Source of the DNA: CAYNWK01 sp964400875
Lineage (GTDB): Bacteria > Chloroflexota > Anaerolineae > Anaerolineales > UBA4823
NCBI GenBank assembly: GCA_964400875.1
Contig: CAYNWK010000085.1
Coordinates: forward strand, 1 to 18,009
Reading direction: 5' to 3'
DNA: 18,009 bases
Below, one piece after another: positions 7,594 through 15,235 of the stretch. Both the position numbers and the translations under genes were made by a program. The number at the start of each line of letters is the position of its first letter. Positions within the stretch are counted from its first letter, which is position 1. The notes below the pieces were generated by a model. That model ran no database searches. It saw nothing but the letters and a program-made list of their open reading frames with translations, and was not told where the DNA came from.

Positions 7594-8874
7594 CTACGCG
7601 TCGTCAAGACCCTGAGCTTTGTGAAAGATGATTGCCGCAATTACCAGTCCGATGACCAAGAAAACGAACCCAACTGCGGCGATGGGCACACCGATTCCGG
7701 CAAATACGACCGTGCCCAGTCCAATCAATCCGAGCAGGAAGCCGGGAGCAAGTATGGCCGCGATCGCCAGCCATACTTTATTCCAATCAACCGGGCGCTG
7801 CCCGCTAATCGCTCCATTTTGTCCATTGACCAGCACCTGGTAAACCCGATCCCGGTAGCGATAAGCCGCCACATAGACGGGTAGGAGGATATATCGCCAA
7901 CTCTCCTCATCAAAATCCAGGATCATACTAAAGTTCCGTACTCGGGAAGTGCTTGCCTGGCCGAGACAGGCCTCCCGGGTTTCCGCGCGCATCTCTTCTC
8001 GGGCATTCTCCCAGGCGCTGTCCAGCGGCATGTCATAGGCCTGCGCCTGCATCCCGGCCAGGAATTTCGCATCATAAGGGGCTAGCTGCCTGAGATCGAA
8101 TGACTTGATTCGGTTCAATAACAGCGGACTTAATTTCGTAGTTCCAGCGACTAACAGATCATCGAAAGGCACACGGACGGAGCCAGATTCCCAGCGCCAA
8201 ACCACCCTGGTGCGCGTCTTCCATTCCTTGCTACCGTGATCGTAATAACGATCGGTTTCGGTGTGACCAACCTCCGCTCGCCAGCTGGCGCTTGCCACAG
8301 AGTCGAACGTCCAATACGGCAGGTAAACTGGATTGAAATCCGCGATTCGGACGATTTTCTCCAGGTTGCCTGGCGTCATCCAACTGCTGCCCAACCACTC
8401 CCGGCTGATCGTCGAACAGCGCCGGTCATCGATCTGAAAGGTAACGAGAAAGCGAGGCCGCAAGACGTCCTGGGGGGCATCTCGTTGGATGACTTTATTA
8501 GAAGCGCAATAAGGACAGGTTGCCGTCAACGCTGTGACCGGCAAGGAAATCTGCGCCCCACAATTCTGGCACAAGAGCTCTTTGCGGGTCTCCCCCCAGC
8601 CATGGGCCGCTTCTTGCATTGTTTCAACCGTAAACTCGAATTCCTGAGCGCCCTTGCCAACGATCTCCTTCGGCGGCGGCTCGAAGTAGCCACAATGGGT
8701 GCATTCAAGCCCACCCGCAGCGACGCTGTAGGCGGTGTTCGCGCCACATTGCGGGCATTTGAATTCAACGATCTCCCGGTGTTCCTGTGCTTCGGGGGGC
8801 TCCGGCATAAAGACCTCGATCCCCTCGACGGCAGATTCTGTGCGAATGTAATTTGGCGGAGGAAATTCAGACAT
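7594..8874 (-). CDS. Double zinc-ribbon protein with two C-terminal membrane helices
   Basis: A 426-residue protein of unknown function with two zinc ribbons in tandem (C40-x2-C43...C58-x2-C61, and C102-x2-C105...C120-x2-C123). A middle domain shared with the following gene covers about 135-365, and two hydrophobic helices (about 368-392 and 394-418) end the protein. It is probably anchored in the cytoplasmic membrane with the ribbons inside the cell. I chose the ATG at 8872-8874, giving MSEFPPPNY, because AGGA lies 9 bases upstream; an ATG ten codons earlier has no ribosome site and would overlap the preceding gene. It sits 19 bases after that gene and 24 before its paralogue. Possible roles are membrane-bound scaffold or chaperone-like protein; none is shown. 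Confidence 0.85.
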   Translation of the reverse strand: MSEFPPPNYIRTESAVEGIEVFMPEPPEAQEHREIVEFKCPQCGANTAYSVAAGGLECTHCGYFEPPPKEIVGKGAQEFEFTVETMQEAAHGWGETRKELLCQNCGAQISLPVTALTATCPYCASNKVIQRDAPQDVLRPRFLVTFQIDDRRCSTISREWLGSSWMTPGNLEKIVRIADFNPVYLPYWTFDSVASASWRAEVGHTETDRYYDHGSKEWKTRTRVVWRWESGSVRVPFDDLLVAGTTKLSPLLLNRIKSFDLRQLAPYDAKFLAGMQAQAYDMPLDSAWENAREEMRAETREACLGQASTSRVRNFSMILDFDEESWRYILLPVYVAAYRYRDRVYQVLVNGQNGAISGQRPVDWNKVWLAIAAILAPGFLLGLIGLGTVVFAGIGVPIAAVGFVFLVIGLVIAAIIFHKAQGLDDA

Positions 8875-8893
8875 CAGCGTATATCCTGACTCA

Positions 8894-10444
8894 TCAATGA
8901 TCAATCAACTTGTACGTCCGGTAGAGCTCGCTTTGGGCGAGCAGCGAAAAATTTTCACAGGCAAGCGCGTGCAGCTCAGCAGGAACGATGATGCCAGTAA
9001 TACCTTCGGCAGCTGCAATTCTCTGCATGGATGCGCAATCCACAGGCGTATGCTCGTAAAACTCGGTCGCTTGTTGGATCCGACGGTACCATTCCAGAAC
9101 TTCCTCAGCCCGGTAGGGAATCGATTTGAAATCCACATAAACCGGGGCGCCGGTTGCTAAGCGGAAGTCCTGCAACTTGATCGGGGTCAAGTAAACGTCG
9201 CTTGAAGTTTTGATTGCCTCGATCTCTTCGTATAATACCCTCTCGGGTGCAGCCTTCTGCTGTTCCAATTCTAGCGTAAATCGCATCGCTCCGATCACAA
9301 TGAGGATCGTGATCGTCGAAAAACTCAAGATCAGGCTAACCTTTTCAAAACTTTTATTCTCTTTGGTAAAAGAGGAAAAGAGGGCATTGACCAACCAGGC
9401 TGCGATTGTCGCTGCCGCTATCGGTATCAAGATCACGGAGATACGCCAGGGAAAAAGCAGCGCCAGCGTTAGGCTGCCGTTCAGAAGCTGCAAGCCGGTC
9501 AGCCCAACTGCGAGGCCTGCGCAGGTCAGCATAATCGTGAACAACCGACTGCGGCGCATGAGGTAAAGCGCGATGGCAACGAGGCTGATTTGAAGCACGG
9601 TGGTCCAATCGAACCAATCAGCGACGATCGCATGATGAGGAATGCGGAAACTCACTAAAATTTCATTCGCCTGCCGGGCGATCTCCGCCGGAGTAGTCGC
9701 AAAAGAGGCATATACGTAAATTACTATCGGTGAGACTAACGACAAGGATAACAAGCCGATGGCGATGGGTCTGCGTATTGAGGCGGTATCCAGGTAGTGC
9801 AAAAGCATATAGGAGGACGTGAGCATCGCCGCTGAAAGCAGGTAAGTCGGATGAAAGGCTGTTGTAAAAGCTATGAGCAACAAGGCAGGCCAGATCCGGT
9901 TTGAGAGGAATAGGTAGATCGAAGCGATCAGGAAAACGCCAAAGGTGCTCGGTTGAAAGACTGCGCCAAGCACGCGCTGATTGGCAACGCCACCCTCTAA
10001 AACAAAAGGCCAACTTGCCCCTAAAAAAGTTGAAAAAGCAAAACGCAGGGCTGCGGAATGGAACAATAAGAAAAGCGCGAAGTATGCCAATGCCTTTTTA
10101 CGGTCTTCTTTTATGCCATAAAGGAGATCACCAATACCAACCAGGCTGAAAAAGTAAATGCCCATGAGTATGGCGTAGTAAACGTAATAAGACCATTCTG
10201 ACTGGAAGATCTGGTAAGTGTACTGCACGAGCGCGCTGAAGACCGGAGTCGGGTCGAGCGTATTTGCAAGCCAATCGCCTTGAAGATACCCATAGCCGGC
10301 ATGCGCCAGACCGTGGAGAAAATATTGGTTTTGGTTGGAAGTATATAAGGGGGACTGCGCATAAATCACGGCAAACAAGAACGACCAGGAGAGGTAATTG
10401 AAGATCCTCGAAACAATAGTAGTCCCATGCTGGCTTGCTTTCAT
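8894..10444 (-). CDS. Polytopic membrane protein of unknown function
   Basis: A 516-residue protein with about ten hydrophobic segments and a soluble C-terminal region of roughly 110 residues. Recognisable patterns include YTSNQNQYFLHGLAHAGYGY followed by DWLANTLDPTPVFS near the N-terminus, and FRLATGAPVYVDFKSIPYR with a following VLEWYRR near the C-terminus. From memory this arrangement occurs in a family of large uncharacterised bacterial membrane proteins (possibly DUF6798), which I could not verify. Topology is reminiscent of GT-C glycosyltransferases, but I see no catalytic motif. The open frame extends 47 codons further upstream with poor, Lys/Arg-rich sequence overlapping the divergent promoter region. 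I prefer the ATG at 10442-10444, just downstream of a good promoter. It is the first gene of the minus-strand operon. Confidence 0.78.
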   Translation of the reverse strand: MKASQHGTTIVSRIFNYLSWSFLFAVIYAQSPLYTSNQNQYFLHGLAHAGYGYLQGDWLANTLDPTPVFSALVQYTYQIFQSEWSYYVYYAILMGIYFFSLVGIGDLLYGIKEDRKKALAYFALFLLFHSAALRFAFSTFLGASWPFVLEGGVANQRVLGAVFQPSTFGVFLIASIYLFLSNRIWPALLLIAFTTAFHPTYLLSAAMLTSSYMLLHYLDTASIRRPIAIGLLSLSLVSPIVIYVYASFATTPAEIARQANEILVSFRIPHHAIVADWFDWTTVLQISLVAIALYLMRRSRLFTIMLTCAGLAVGLTGLQLLNGSLTLALLFPWRISVILIPIAAATIAAWLVNALFSSFTKENKSFEKVSLILSFSTITILIVIGAMRFTLELEQQKAAPERVLYEEIEAIKTSSDVYLTPIKLQDFRLATGAPVYVDFKSIPYRAEEVLEWYRRIQQATEFYEHTPVDCASMQRIAAAEGITGIIVPAELHALACENFSLLAQSELYRTYKLIDH

Positions 10445-10451
10445 TGGCGTT

Positions 10452-10480
10452 ATGCTAATCTTTCTCGAGTATTTGGTCAA
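10452..10480 (-). promoter_or_regulatory. Candidate sigma-70-type promoter giving a leaderless transcript
   Basis: On the minus strand, TTGACC (10480-10475) is followed after exactly 17 bases by TAGCAT (10457-10452). The ATG of the membrane-protein gene begins 7 bases after the -10 box, where transcription would be expected to start, and no ribosome site lies before it. That combination suggests a leaderless mRNA. The -10 box matches the consensus at only 4 of 6 positions. Confidence 0.5.
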
Positions 10481-10492
10481 TGTTTTCAGCTC

Positions 10493-10503
10493 GAATCTGA
10501 TTC
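10493..10503. repeat. Palindrome GAATC-T-GATTC between divergent promoters
   Basis: A perfect 5-base inverted repeat around one central base, between the two divergent promoter candidates. Its position suits a small operator shared by both directions, but a palindrome this short is common by chance. Confidence 0.25.
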
Positions 10504-10531
10504 TTTTAGGACTGACGCATTTGGAGCAGGG

Positions 10532-10560
10532 TTGGGGAGTATTTTTCCTGATGATATAAT
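10532..10560 (+). promoter_or_regulatory. Promoter of rph and the downstream carbohydrate operon
   Basis: A perfect TATAAT (10555-10560) is preceded by TG at 10552-10553, making an extended -10 (TGnTATAAT), and by TTGGGG (10532-10537) at 17-base spacing as a partial -35. The expected start, near 10567, gives a 5' leader of about 30 bases before the rph ATG. It is the best promoter match noticed in the window and diverges from the minus-strand promoter at 10452-10480. Confidence 0.65.
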
Positions 10561-10599
10561 CATTTCCAATAAATTCGCTTGCCAACGAAAGGGGAAATC

Positions 10600-11331
10600 A
10601 TGCGCGTGGATGGCCGCGCCAGTGACCAGATCAGGCCGGTAAAGCTGACTCCAAACTTCATATCCTATCCGGAAGGCTCAGTCTTGTTTGCCATGGGCGA
10701 GACTCAGGTCCTTTGCAACGCAACCATCGAGCCAGGCGTCCCACATTGGATGCGCAGCCAGTCGGTGCCGGGCGGTTGGGTCACGGCTGAATATGCACTA
10801 TTACCGCGCTCCACACAGCAGCGCACCTCGCGGGAGACGAGTGGGTTGCGAGGGCGCACCCAGGAGATTCGCCGCATGATTGGGCGTAGTTTACGCATGG
10901 CAGTCGACCTGGAGAAAATCGGACCGCGTACGTGTATCATTGACTGCGACGTGCTACAAGCCGATGGCGGCACGCGCACTGCGGCGATCACCGGTGGATA
11001 TATCGCGCTGGCAATGGCCCTAGAAAAGTTAATTCGGGATGAAATTATCCCTGAAAACACATTTAAAACTCAACTTGCAGCCGTCAGCGTTGGCATCGTT
11101 GGTGGGCAGCCTTTACTAGATTTGTGTTATGCCGAGGACTTCGCCGCTGACGTTGACGTCAACGTGGTGATGACCGCCGCCGGTGAATATATTGAACTGC
11201 AAGGTACAGCCGAAGGCAAAAGCTACTCTCGAGGCGAGTTAAACCAGCTGCTCGATTTGGCCAACAAGGGCATCGGCGAGCTGTTAACCTTCCAGAGCGA
11301 GGTTCTCGCCTCCCGAAAACTAAATTCTTAA
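10600..11331 (+). CDS. rph: Ribonuclease PH
   Basis: A phosphorolytic 3'-to-5' exoribonuclease that trims tRNA 3' ends, normally a hexameric cytoplasmic ring. It begins with the typical MRVDGR and continues with RPV, GETQVLCNATIE and GRTQEIRRMIGRSLR. The phosphate-binding residues R86, T125 and R126 (GGTRTA) fall at the family's usual numbers. DLCYAEDFAADVDVNVV contains the conserved acidic residues D180 and D184. The 243-residue length is normal. I chose the ATG at 10600-10602 because AAAGGGG lies about 5 bases upstream; a TTG seven codons earlier is unlikely, as it would place the ribosome site inside the coding region. It heads the right-hand operon, with the kinase 7 bases after its stop. 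The rdgB/Ham1 gene that often follows rph is absent. Confidence 0.96.
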   Translation: MRVDGRASDQIRPVKLTPNFISYPEGSVLFAMGETQVLCNATIEPGVPHWMRSQSVPGGWVTAEYALLPRSTQQRTSRETSGLRGRTQEIRRMIGRSLRMAVDLEKIGPRTCIIDCDVLQADGGTRTAAITGGYIALAMALEKLIRDEIIPENTFKTQLAAVSVGIVGGQPLLDLCYAEDFAADVDVNVVMTAAGEYIELQGTAEGKSYSRGELNQLLDLANKGIGELLTFQSEVLASRKLNS

Positions 11332-11338
11332 AGGATCC

Positions 11339-12511
11339 ATGCGTATCGAACTTTCCCTTCCTGCACGCATCAATATTCTGGGAAATCCCGGAGACGCCAA
11401 CGAAGGCGACTTTGCAACCATCTCTGCGGCTTTAGAGTTGAGGGCCAGGGCAGCCATAGCGCCAGGCAGTCAAATTATCCTGCGTTCTCTTAAACGGGGC
11501 AAATCCGAGACCAAAATTTCACGGGATGATGGATCGGCGAAAATCCTCGATGAAGAAATTCATTCCTTGGGCCAACACCCATTACCATACTCGGGTAAAC
11601 TTGATCTGCTCAAGGGAGCCATCAATCGGCTGTACAAGTTTAGCCCGGAATTTCGCCACAAGTACACCGAGCAAGGTTTTGAACTATATACCTGGAGCGA
11701 TGTGCCTCGGCAAAGCGGGTTGGGTGGATCATCCTTGTTCGTTATGCTTACTTTGGCAGGGCTCAGAGCGTTCTATCGGCTCGATCCCCACCACCACAAC
11801 GATTATGTTCTCGCCGAACTCAACCAGCGCGTGGAAGCTCACGAGCTAAACATCACCTGCGGCTATGCTGACCGCTACGTACCGCTCTTCGGCGGGATCG
11901 CCTACATCGATTATCGCGCCAAACTGCACCAACAAGAAATCCATCAAGAGCCATACGCCACCTACGAGCGCCTAGACGATCGAGTCCCAGATATCCCCAT
12001 CGTCGTGGCGACCACCGGTTTGCATCACCATTCCGGAGATATTCACGGGCAGATGCGCCCACGGTATCTCGCTGAATGGAAAGCCTGGAAGAAGCAAGGC
12101 GGGGATGAACCGCCGATGGTGCGATTAATGTCCGCGGCCTGGGAGACAGCTTGGCGTGGGAAAATATCGCTGTTGAAGCAGGATTGGGAAACCTTCGGAG
12201 AGTTGATGAATGAGAACCACCGCATTGTAGACCAGATGATGCGCTATTGCGAGTTTGAAGATGGCGCCGGTTGGGCTAACAACCTGTTCATCGAACGAGC
12301 GTTGGAGCACGGCGCGCTTGGCGCTAAGCTCACCGGCGCGGGTGGAGGCGGCTCGGTTTACGCGCTTACCCGGCCCGGAAAGGAAGAAAACCTCATCGAA
12401 GTATGGCAGCAGACCGCTCAAGAGTCCGGGCTGGTTGAAGCAAGCATCTACCGGCCCAAGTTCTCCAAGCAGGGATTGATCCTTCGAACCATCGAAACGG
12501 TCTCGGCTTGA
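11339..12511 (+). CDS. GHMP-family sugar kinase (glucuronokinase-like or HddA-like)
   Basis: An ATP-dependent small-molecule kinase, most likely making a sugar-1-phosphate. The three GHMP motifs are present: PARINILGNPGD (8-19), the ATP loop PRQSGLGGSS (123-132) and LTGAGGGG (331-338). D178 in GYADRY is the likely catalytic base. The first motif, with GNPxD rather than GExxD or GGxTD, recalls plant glucuronokinases; that is a recollection, not an alignment. The 390-residue length suits the family. AAGGA overlaps the rph stop and lies only 3 bases before the ATG. The next gene is a nucleotidyltransferase, and kinase plus nucleotidyltransferase is the usual salvage route from free sugar to NDP-sugar. 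Heptose-7-phosphate, galactose or other sugars remain possible. Confidence 0.85.
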   Translation: MRIELSLPARINILGNPGDANEGDFATISAALELRARAAIAPGSQIILRSLKRGKSETKISRDDGSAKILDEEIHSLGQHPLPYSGKLDLLKGAINRLYKFSPEFRHKYTEQGFELYTWSDVPRQSGLGGSSLFVMLTLAGLRAFYRLDPHHHNDYVLAELNQRVEAHELNITCGYADRYVPLFGGIAYIDYRAKLHQQEIHQEPYATYERLDDRVPDIPIVVATTGLHHHSGDIHGQMRPRYLAEWKAWKKQGGDEPPMVRLMSAAWETAWRGKISLLKQDWETFGELMNENHRIVDQMMRYCEFEDGAGWANNLFIERALEHGALGAKLTGAGGGGSVYALTRPGKEENLIEVWQQTAQESGLVEASIYRPKFSKQGLILRTIETVSA

Positions 12512-12522
12512 GAAAAAGCAGC

Positions 12523-13482
12523 ATGCAAGCTGTCGTACTTGCAGCCGGAATGGGTTCTCGGCTCGGCTCCTTGACGCGGGACCGTTCGAAAGCGATGTTG
12601 CCGATTTTAGGTCAGCCGATCATCGCCAGGGTGATCGAAATGTTGGACTACCCCCAGGTCAAAGACATCATTGTCGTAGCCAGCCCGGTAGATGAGGAAC
12701 TTCATCATTTTTTCAAGCAAAACCGGTCGTTCAATGGTCGAATACAACTGGTAAATCAAGATAGACCATTGGGAACCGGCGATGCGCTGGGCTGCGCGGC
12801 CCCTTACCTCAAAACGGATTTTCTGCTGACCGCCTGCGACAACTTGCTCCCGCCAACACATATCAAGAGTATGCTCAACCTCTGGAACGAGCAACCCGAC
12901 CTTGAAGCTGTACTAACCTTACTTCAGGTTCCCGATGAACAAGTGAGCAGCACCGGGATCGTCGGCCTTGATGGGGACTGGGTAACCGGTATCGTTGAAA
13001 AGCCCACGCTTGCAAAAGCGCCTTCCAACATCGGCAGCCCTCCACTGTACATCTTTTCAACGCAACTGCTAAGCTACTTGCCTCAAATCCCCCGCTCCGA
13101 ACGAGGTGAGTTTGAACTTCAAGATGCGATCCGGTTGTTAATCGAGGAGAGCGGTAAGGTACGCGGGTTGATGGCCGAGAGTCGCCTTACGCTTACCACC
13201 CCGGAGGACCTGCTGGCGATCAACCGGCATTTCCTTTCCCGCATCGAAGGCAGCCACCTGCCCGACACCATTGAGGCCGGCGAGGACATGGAATTCATCG
13301 CGCCGGTTTGGATCGATGCCGGAAGCCAAATTGGACGGGACTGCCAGATCGGTCCCAGCGTTTACCTGGAATCCGGGAGCAAAATCGGGGATGGCGCGGT
13401 TTTACGCAATGCAGTCATCTTGCGTGGCAGTCAAATCCCGCCCGGCGCTCGAATTATCGATCGAGTGACCACCGCAACATAG
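12523..13482 (+). CDS. Sugar-1-phosphate nucleotidyltransferase with left-handed beta-helix tail
   Basis: Couples an NTP to a sugar-1-phosphate, giving an NDP-sugar and pyrophosphate. The N-terminal Rossmann-type domain has LAAGMGSRL (6-14), K23 in SKAMLP, LGTGDAL (83-89), metal-binding D106 (ACDN) and VEKP (158-161). Residues about 258-310 form hexapeptide repeats (IAPVWIDAGSQIG, QIGPSVYLESGSKIG), the beta-helix seen in GlmU- and ManC/GCD1-like enzymes. I chose the ATG at 12523, giving MQAVVLAAG, the normal family start; a TTG five codons earlier overlaps the kinase stop. It follows the kinase by 11 bases, so it probably uses the kinase product. The nucleotide and sugar cannot be assigned; glucose, mannose, heptose and uronate are all possible. 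Confidence 0.87.
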   Translation: MQAVVLAAGMGSRLGSLTRDRSKAMLPILGQPIIARVIEMLDYPQVKDIIVVASPVDEELHHFFKQNRSFNGRIQLVNQDRPLGTGDALGCAAPYLKTDFLLTACDNLLPPTHIKSMLNLWNEQPDLEAVLTLLQVPDEQVSSTGIVGLDGDWVTGIVEKPTLAKAPSNIGSPPLYIFSTQLLSYLPQIPRSERGEFELQDAIRLLIEESGKVRGLMAESRLTLTTPEDLLAINRHFLSRIEGSHLPDTIEAGEDMEFIAPVWIDAGSQIGRDCQIGPSVYLESGSKIGDGAVLRNAVILRGSQIPPGARIIDRVTTAT

Positions 13483-13551
13483 ATTGGATACCTTACCTAC
13501 CCCCTATTCTAAAATTATCCCTGGTATGAACCGAATTGGAGTTTCGCAGGA

Positions 13552-15225
13552 ATGCCCAAGAAAATAGCTTTTATCTGTTACGAAACGCCCTTTGCGCCAG
13601 CGGGCGGTATAGCGGCGGTGATGGGAAAACTGCCTCAAAGTGTTGAATATACTTCTAAACTTGAAACCTTGGTGATTACCCCCTTCCACCAAAATATCTC
13701 CAAGACTGCGGCATTGAAAAAAGATATGGCCCGCGTAGGACGCATCCGCGTTCCCTTCGACGGAGAGCAAGTTCCGGTGTACATCTACCGTCTAGAACGC
13801 AATGGATCCTGGGTGTTTTTGCAGCCGCAGGAGCAAGCTTTTTTCGCCGGACGCCGCCACCCCTACGATATTAGCGACTCCCAGGCGGAAACCGCATCAA
13901 CCCTGCTGCGTGATGCGCTCTTCTTTGGCGCCGCCAGCGTGAAGGCGCTGCCGCTGCTCGATCCTCGAGCCGACTGGGTCCTGATGATGCAAGATTGGGA
14001 GGCGGCTACTTGCGCGCTGGCGCTGGCCGATGGAGAGATCGGCGCGGATTACTCGCAGCACTTGACGCTCCACAATAGTTACGACAGCCCGGCGCCGGCG
14101 GCAGAATTGCTGCGCTTCGAGATCGACCCGGTTACCTGTCCTGGGGACACGGTCCTAACCCGCGCGCTGCCGCTGGTCGAGAAGCCGGTTTTTACCGTTT
14201 CTGACCAATTCTCACTTGACTTCAGCAACGAGATCCTGCAGGCGGAGGTCATAGCCCCGCACCTCCGAGAGATTTTAACCAGCTCTTTGGTGGGGGTGAA
14301 CAACGGGCTGTTCGCCGAACAGGCCGTGCCCGGGGAGGCGCTCTCTGCCGCCCGGCGCAAAAACTACGAGCCGATCAAAACCTGGAAGGCAGCCAAACGA
14401 GAACACGCTATCAAAGCTCTAACCGATCTTAAACCTTCAGAGGATACTCCTGTCTGGGGAGATCCGAGGAAATTCGGCCGGGATGAATCTGCCTGGTTCG
14501 TGCTCGCCGGACGAGATGATTCCCGCCAAAAAGGTTACGATGTGGCCTGCGCGGCGATTGAGACTTTTTTGATCGAAGAAGGAGAGGCGGGATTCATTTT
14601 CTTTCCAATCCCTGGCGACGAAGGCCTTCCCGGGCTGTCGTTTTTGCAGCAGCTGGCCGCGCGTTTTCCAAAGAACGTACTTGTTTTGCCTTTCATCTTT
14701 CGAGAAGGCTATTTCTCAGTGCTCCAAGGTGCAGATTACGGAGTTATGCCGTCATTGTATGAACCTTTCGGTATGGCGAATGAGTTCTACCTTAATGGAA
14801 CCGTCGGAATAGGACGCTCCACCGGCGGGATCATTCAGCAAATCGTGCCTTTACGAACCGCTAGAGCTTTCAGCCACGCGGTTCAGGTTCGCTCGGATCT
14901 ATGGTACGGCGCGTCCGCCCATCCTACCGGGATCTTATACCGGGAGAGGGATGGCATTGCAACGGCTGCCGCCGACTGGGAGAACATCAACACTGCTGGA
15001 TATGAACGCAATGGAAAAAATCCCGACCGTGTCCAGGAACGCAGCGTTTATCCATTATTCCAGGCGATGGCGAGCGAGCTCCGATTAAGCATCCACGACG
15101 GGGTACAGCTCTACAACGAGCAGCCAGAGTTGTACTACAGCATGCTCACCGAAGGGATCACGTACATCCAAAACAGCTTTTCCTGGCAAAGAGCTGCCAG
15201 CGCATACTTGCGATATGTGATCTAA
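13552..15225 (+). CDS. GT5 glycogen/starch synthase-type glycosyltransferase, atypical donor loop
   Basis: A GT-B retaining glycosyltransferase resembling glycogen synthase, which adds glucose from ADP- or UDP-glucose to an alpha-1,4-glucan. Visible landmarks are the N-terminal PAGGIAAVMGKLP (16-28), MQDWE (146-150), THNS-like LHNSYDSP (173-180), VNNGLF (249-254), LAGRDDSRQKG (318-328) and PSLYEPFG (400-407, with E404 in the catalytic region) followed by STGG (423-426). The usual lysine of the KxGG donor loop is replaced by proline (P16), which is unusual. At 557 residues it is longer than bacterial GlgA (about 477). GGAG lies 10 bases before the ATG. A 69-base gap separates it from the preceding gene and holds weak promoter-like boxes (TTGGAT at 13484, TATTCT at 13505). 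Donor and acceptor are unproven. Confidence 0.8.
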   Translation: MPKKIAFICYETPFAPAGGIAAVMGKLPQSVEYTSKLETLVITPFHQNISKTAALKKDMARVGRIRVPFDGEQVPVYIYRLERNGSWVFLQPQEQAFFAGRRHPYDISDSQAETASTLLRDALFFGAASVKALPLLDPRADWVLMMQDWEAATCALALADGEIGADYSQHLTLHNSYDSPAPAAELLRFEIDPVTCPGDTVLTRALPLVEKPVFTVSDQFSLDFSNEILQAEVIAPHLREILTSSLVGVNNGLFAEQAVPGEALSAARRKNYEPIKTWKAAKREHAIKALTDLKPSEDTPVWGDPRKFGRDESAWFVLAGRDDSRQKGYDVACAAIETFLIEEGEAGFIFFPIPGDEGLPGLSFLQQLAARFPKNVLVLPFIFREGYFSVLQGADYGVMPSLYEPFGMANEFYLNGTVGIGRSTGGIIQQIVPLRTARAFSHAVQVRSDLWYGASAHPTGILYRERDGIATAAADWENINTAGYERNGKNPDRVQERSVYPLFQAMASELRLSIHDGVQLYNEQPELYYSMLTEGITYIQNSFSWQRAASAYLRYVI

Positions 15226-15235
15226 GGAAAGCTAA

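Noticed and set aside
6454..8874. Reading the zinc-ribbon proteins as primosomal helicase or transcription factor TFIIB
   Set aside because: No Walker or helicase motifs and no cyclin-like repeats; only Cys ribbons and C-terminal membrane helices are present.
8236..8889. 217-codon open frame opposite the double zinc-ribbon gene
   Set aside because: Antisense to a gene with clear Cys pairs and a paralogue alongside; no ribosome site or known domain.
10445..10585. N-terminal 47-codon extension of the minus-strand membrane protein
   Set aside because: It covers both divergent promoter candidates, is basic and poorly protein-like, and the ATG at 10444 fits the promoter better.
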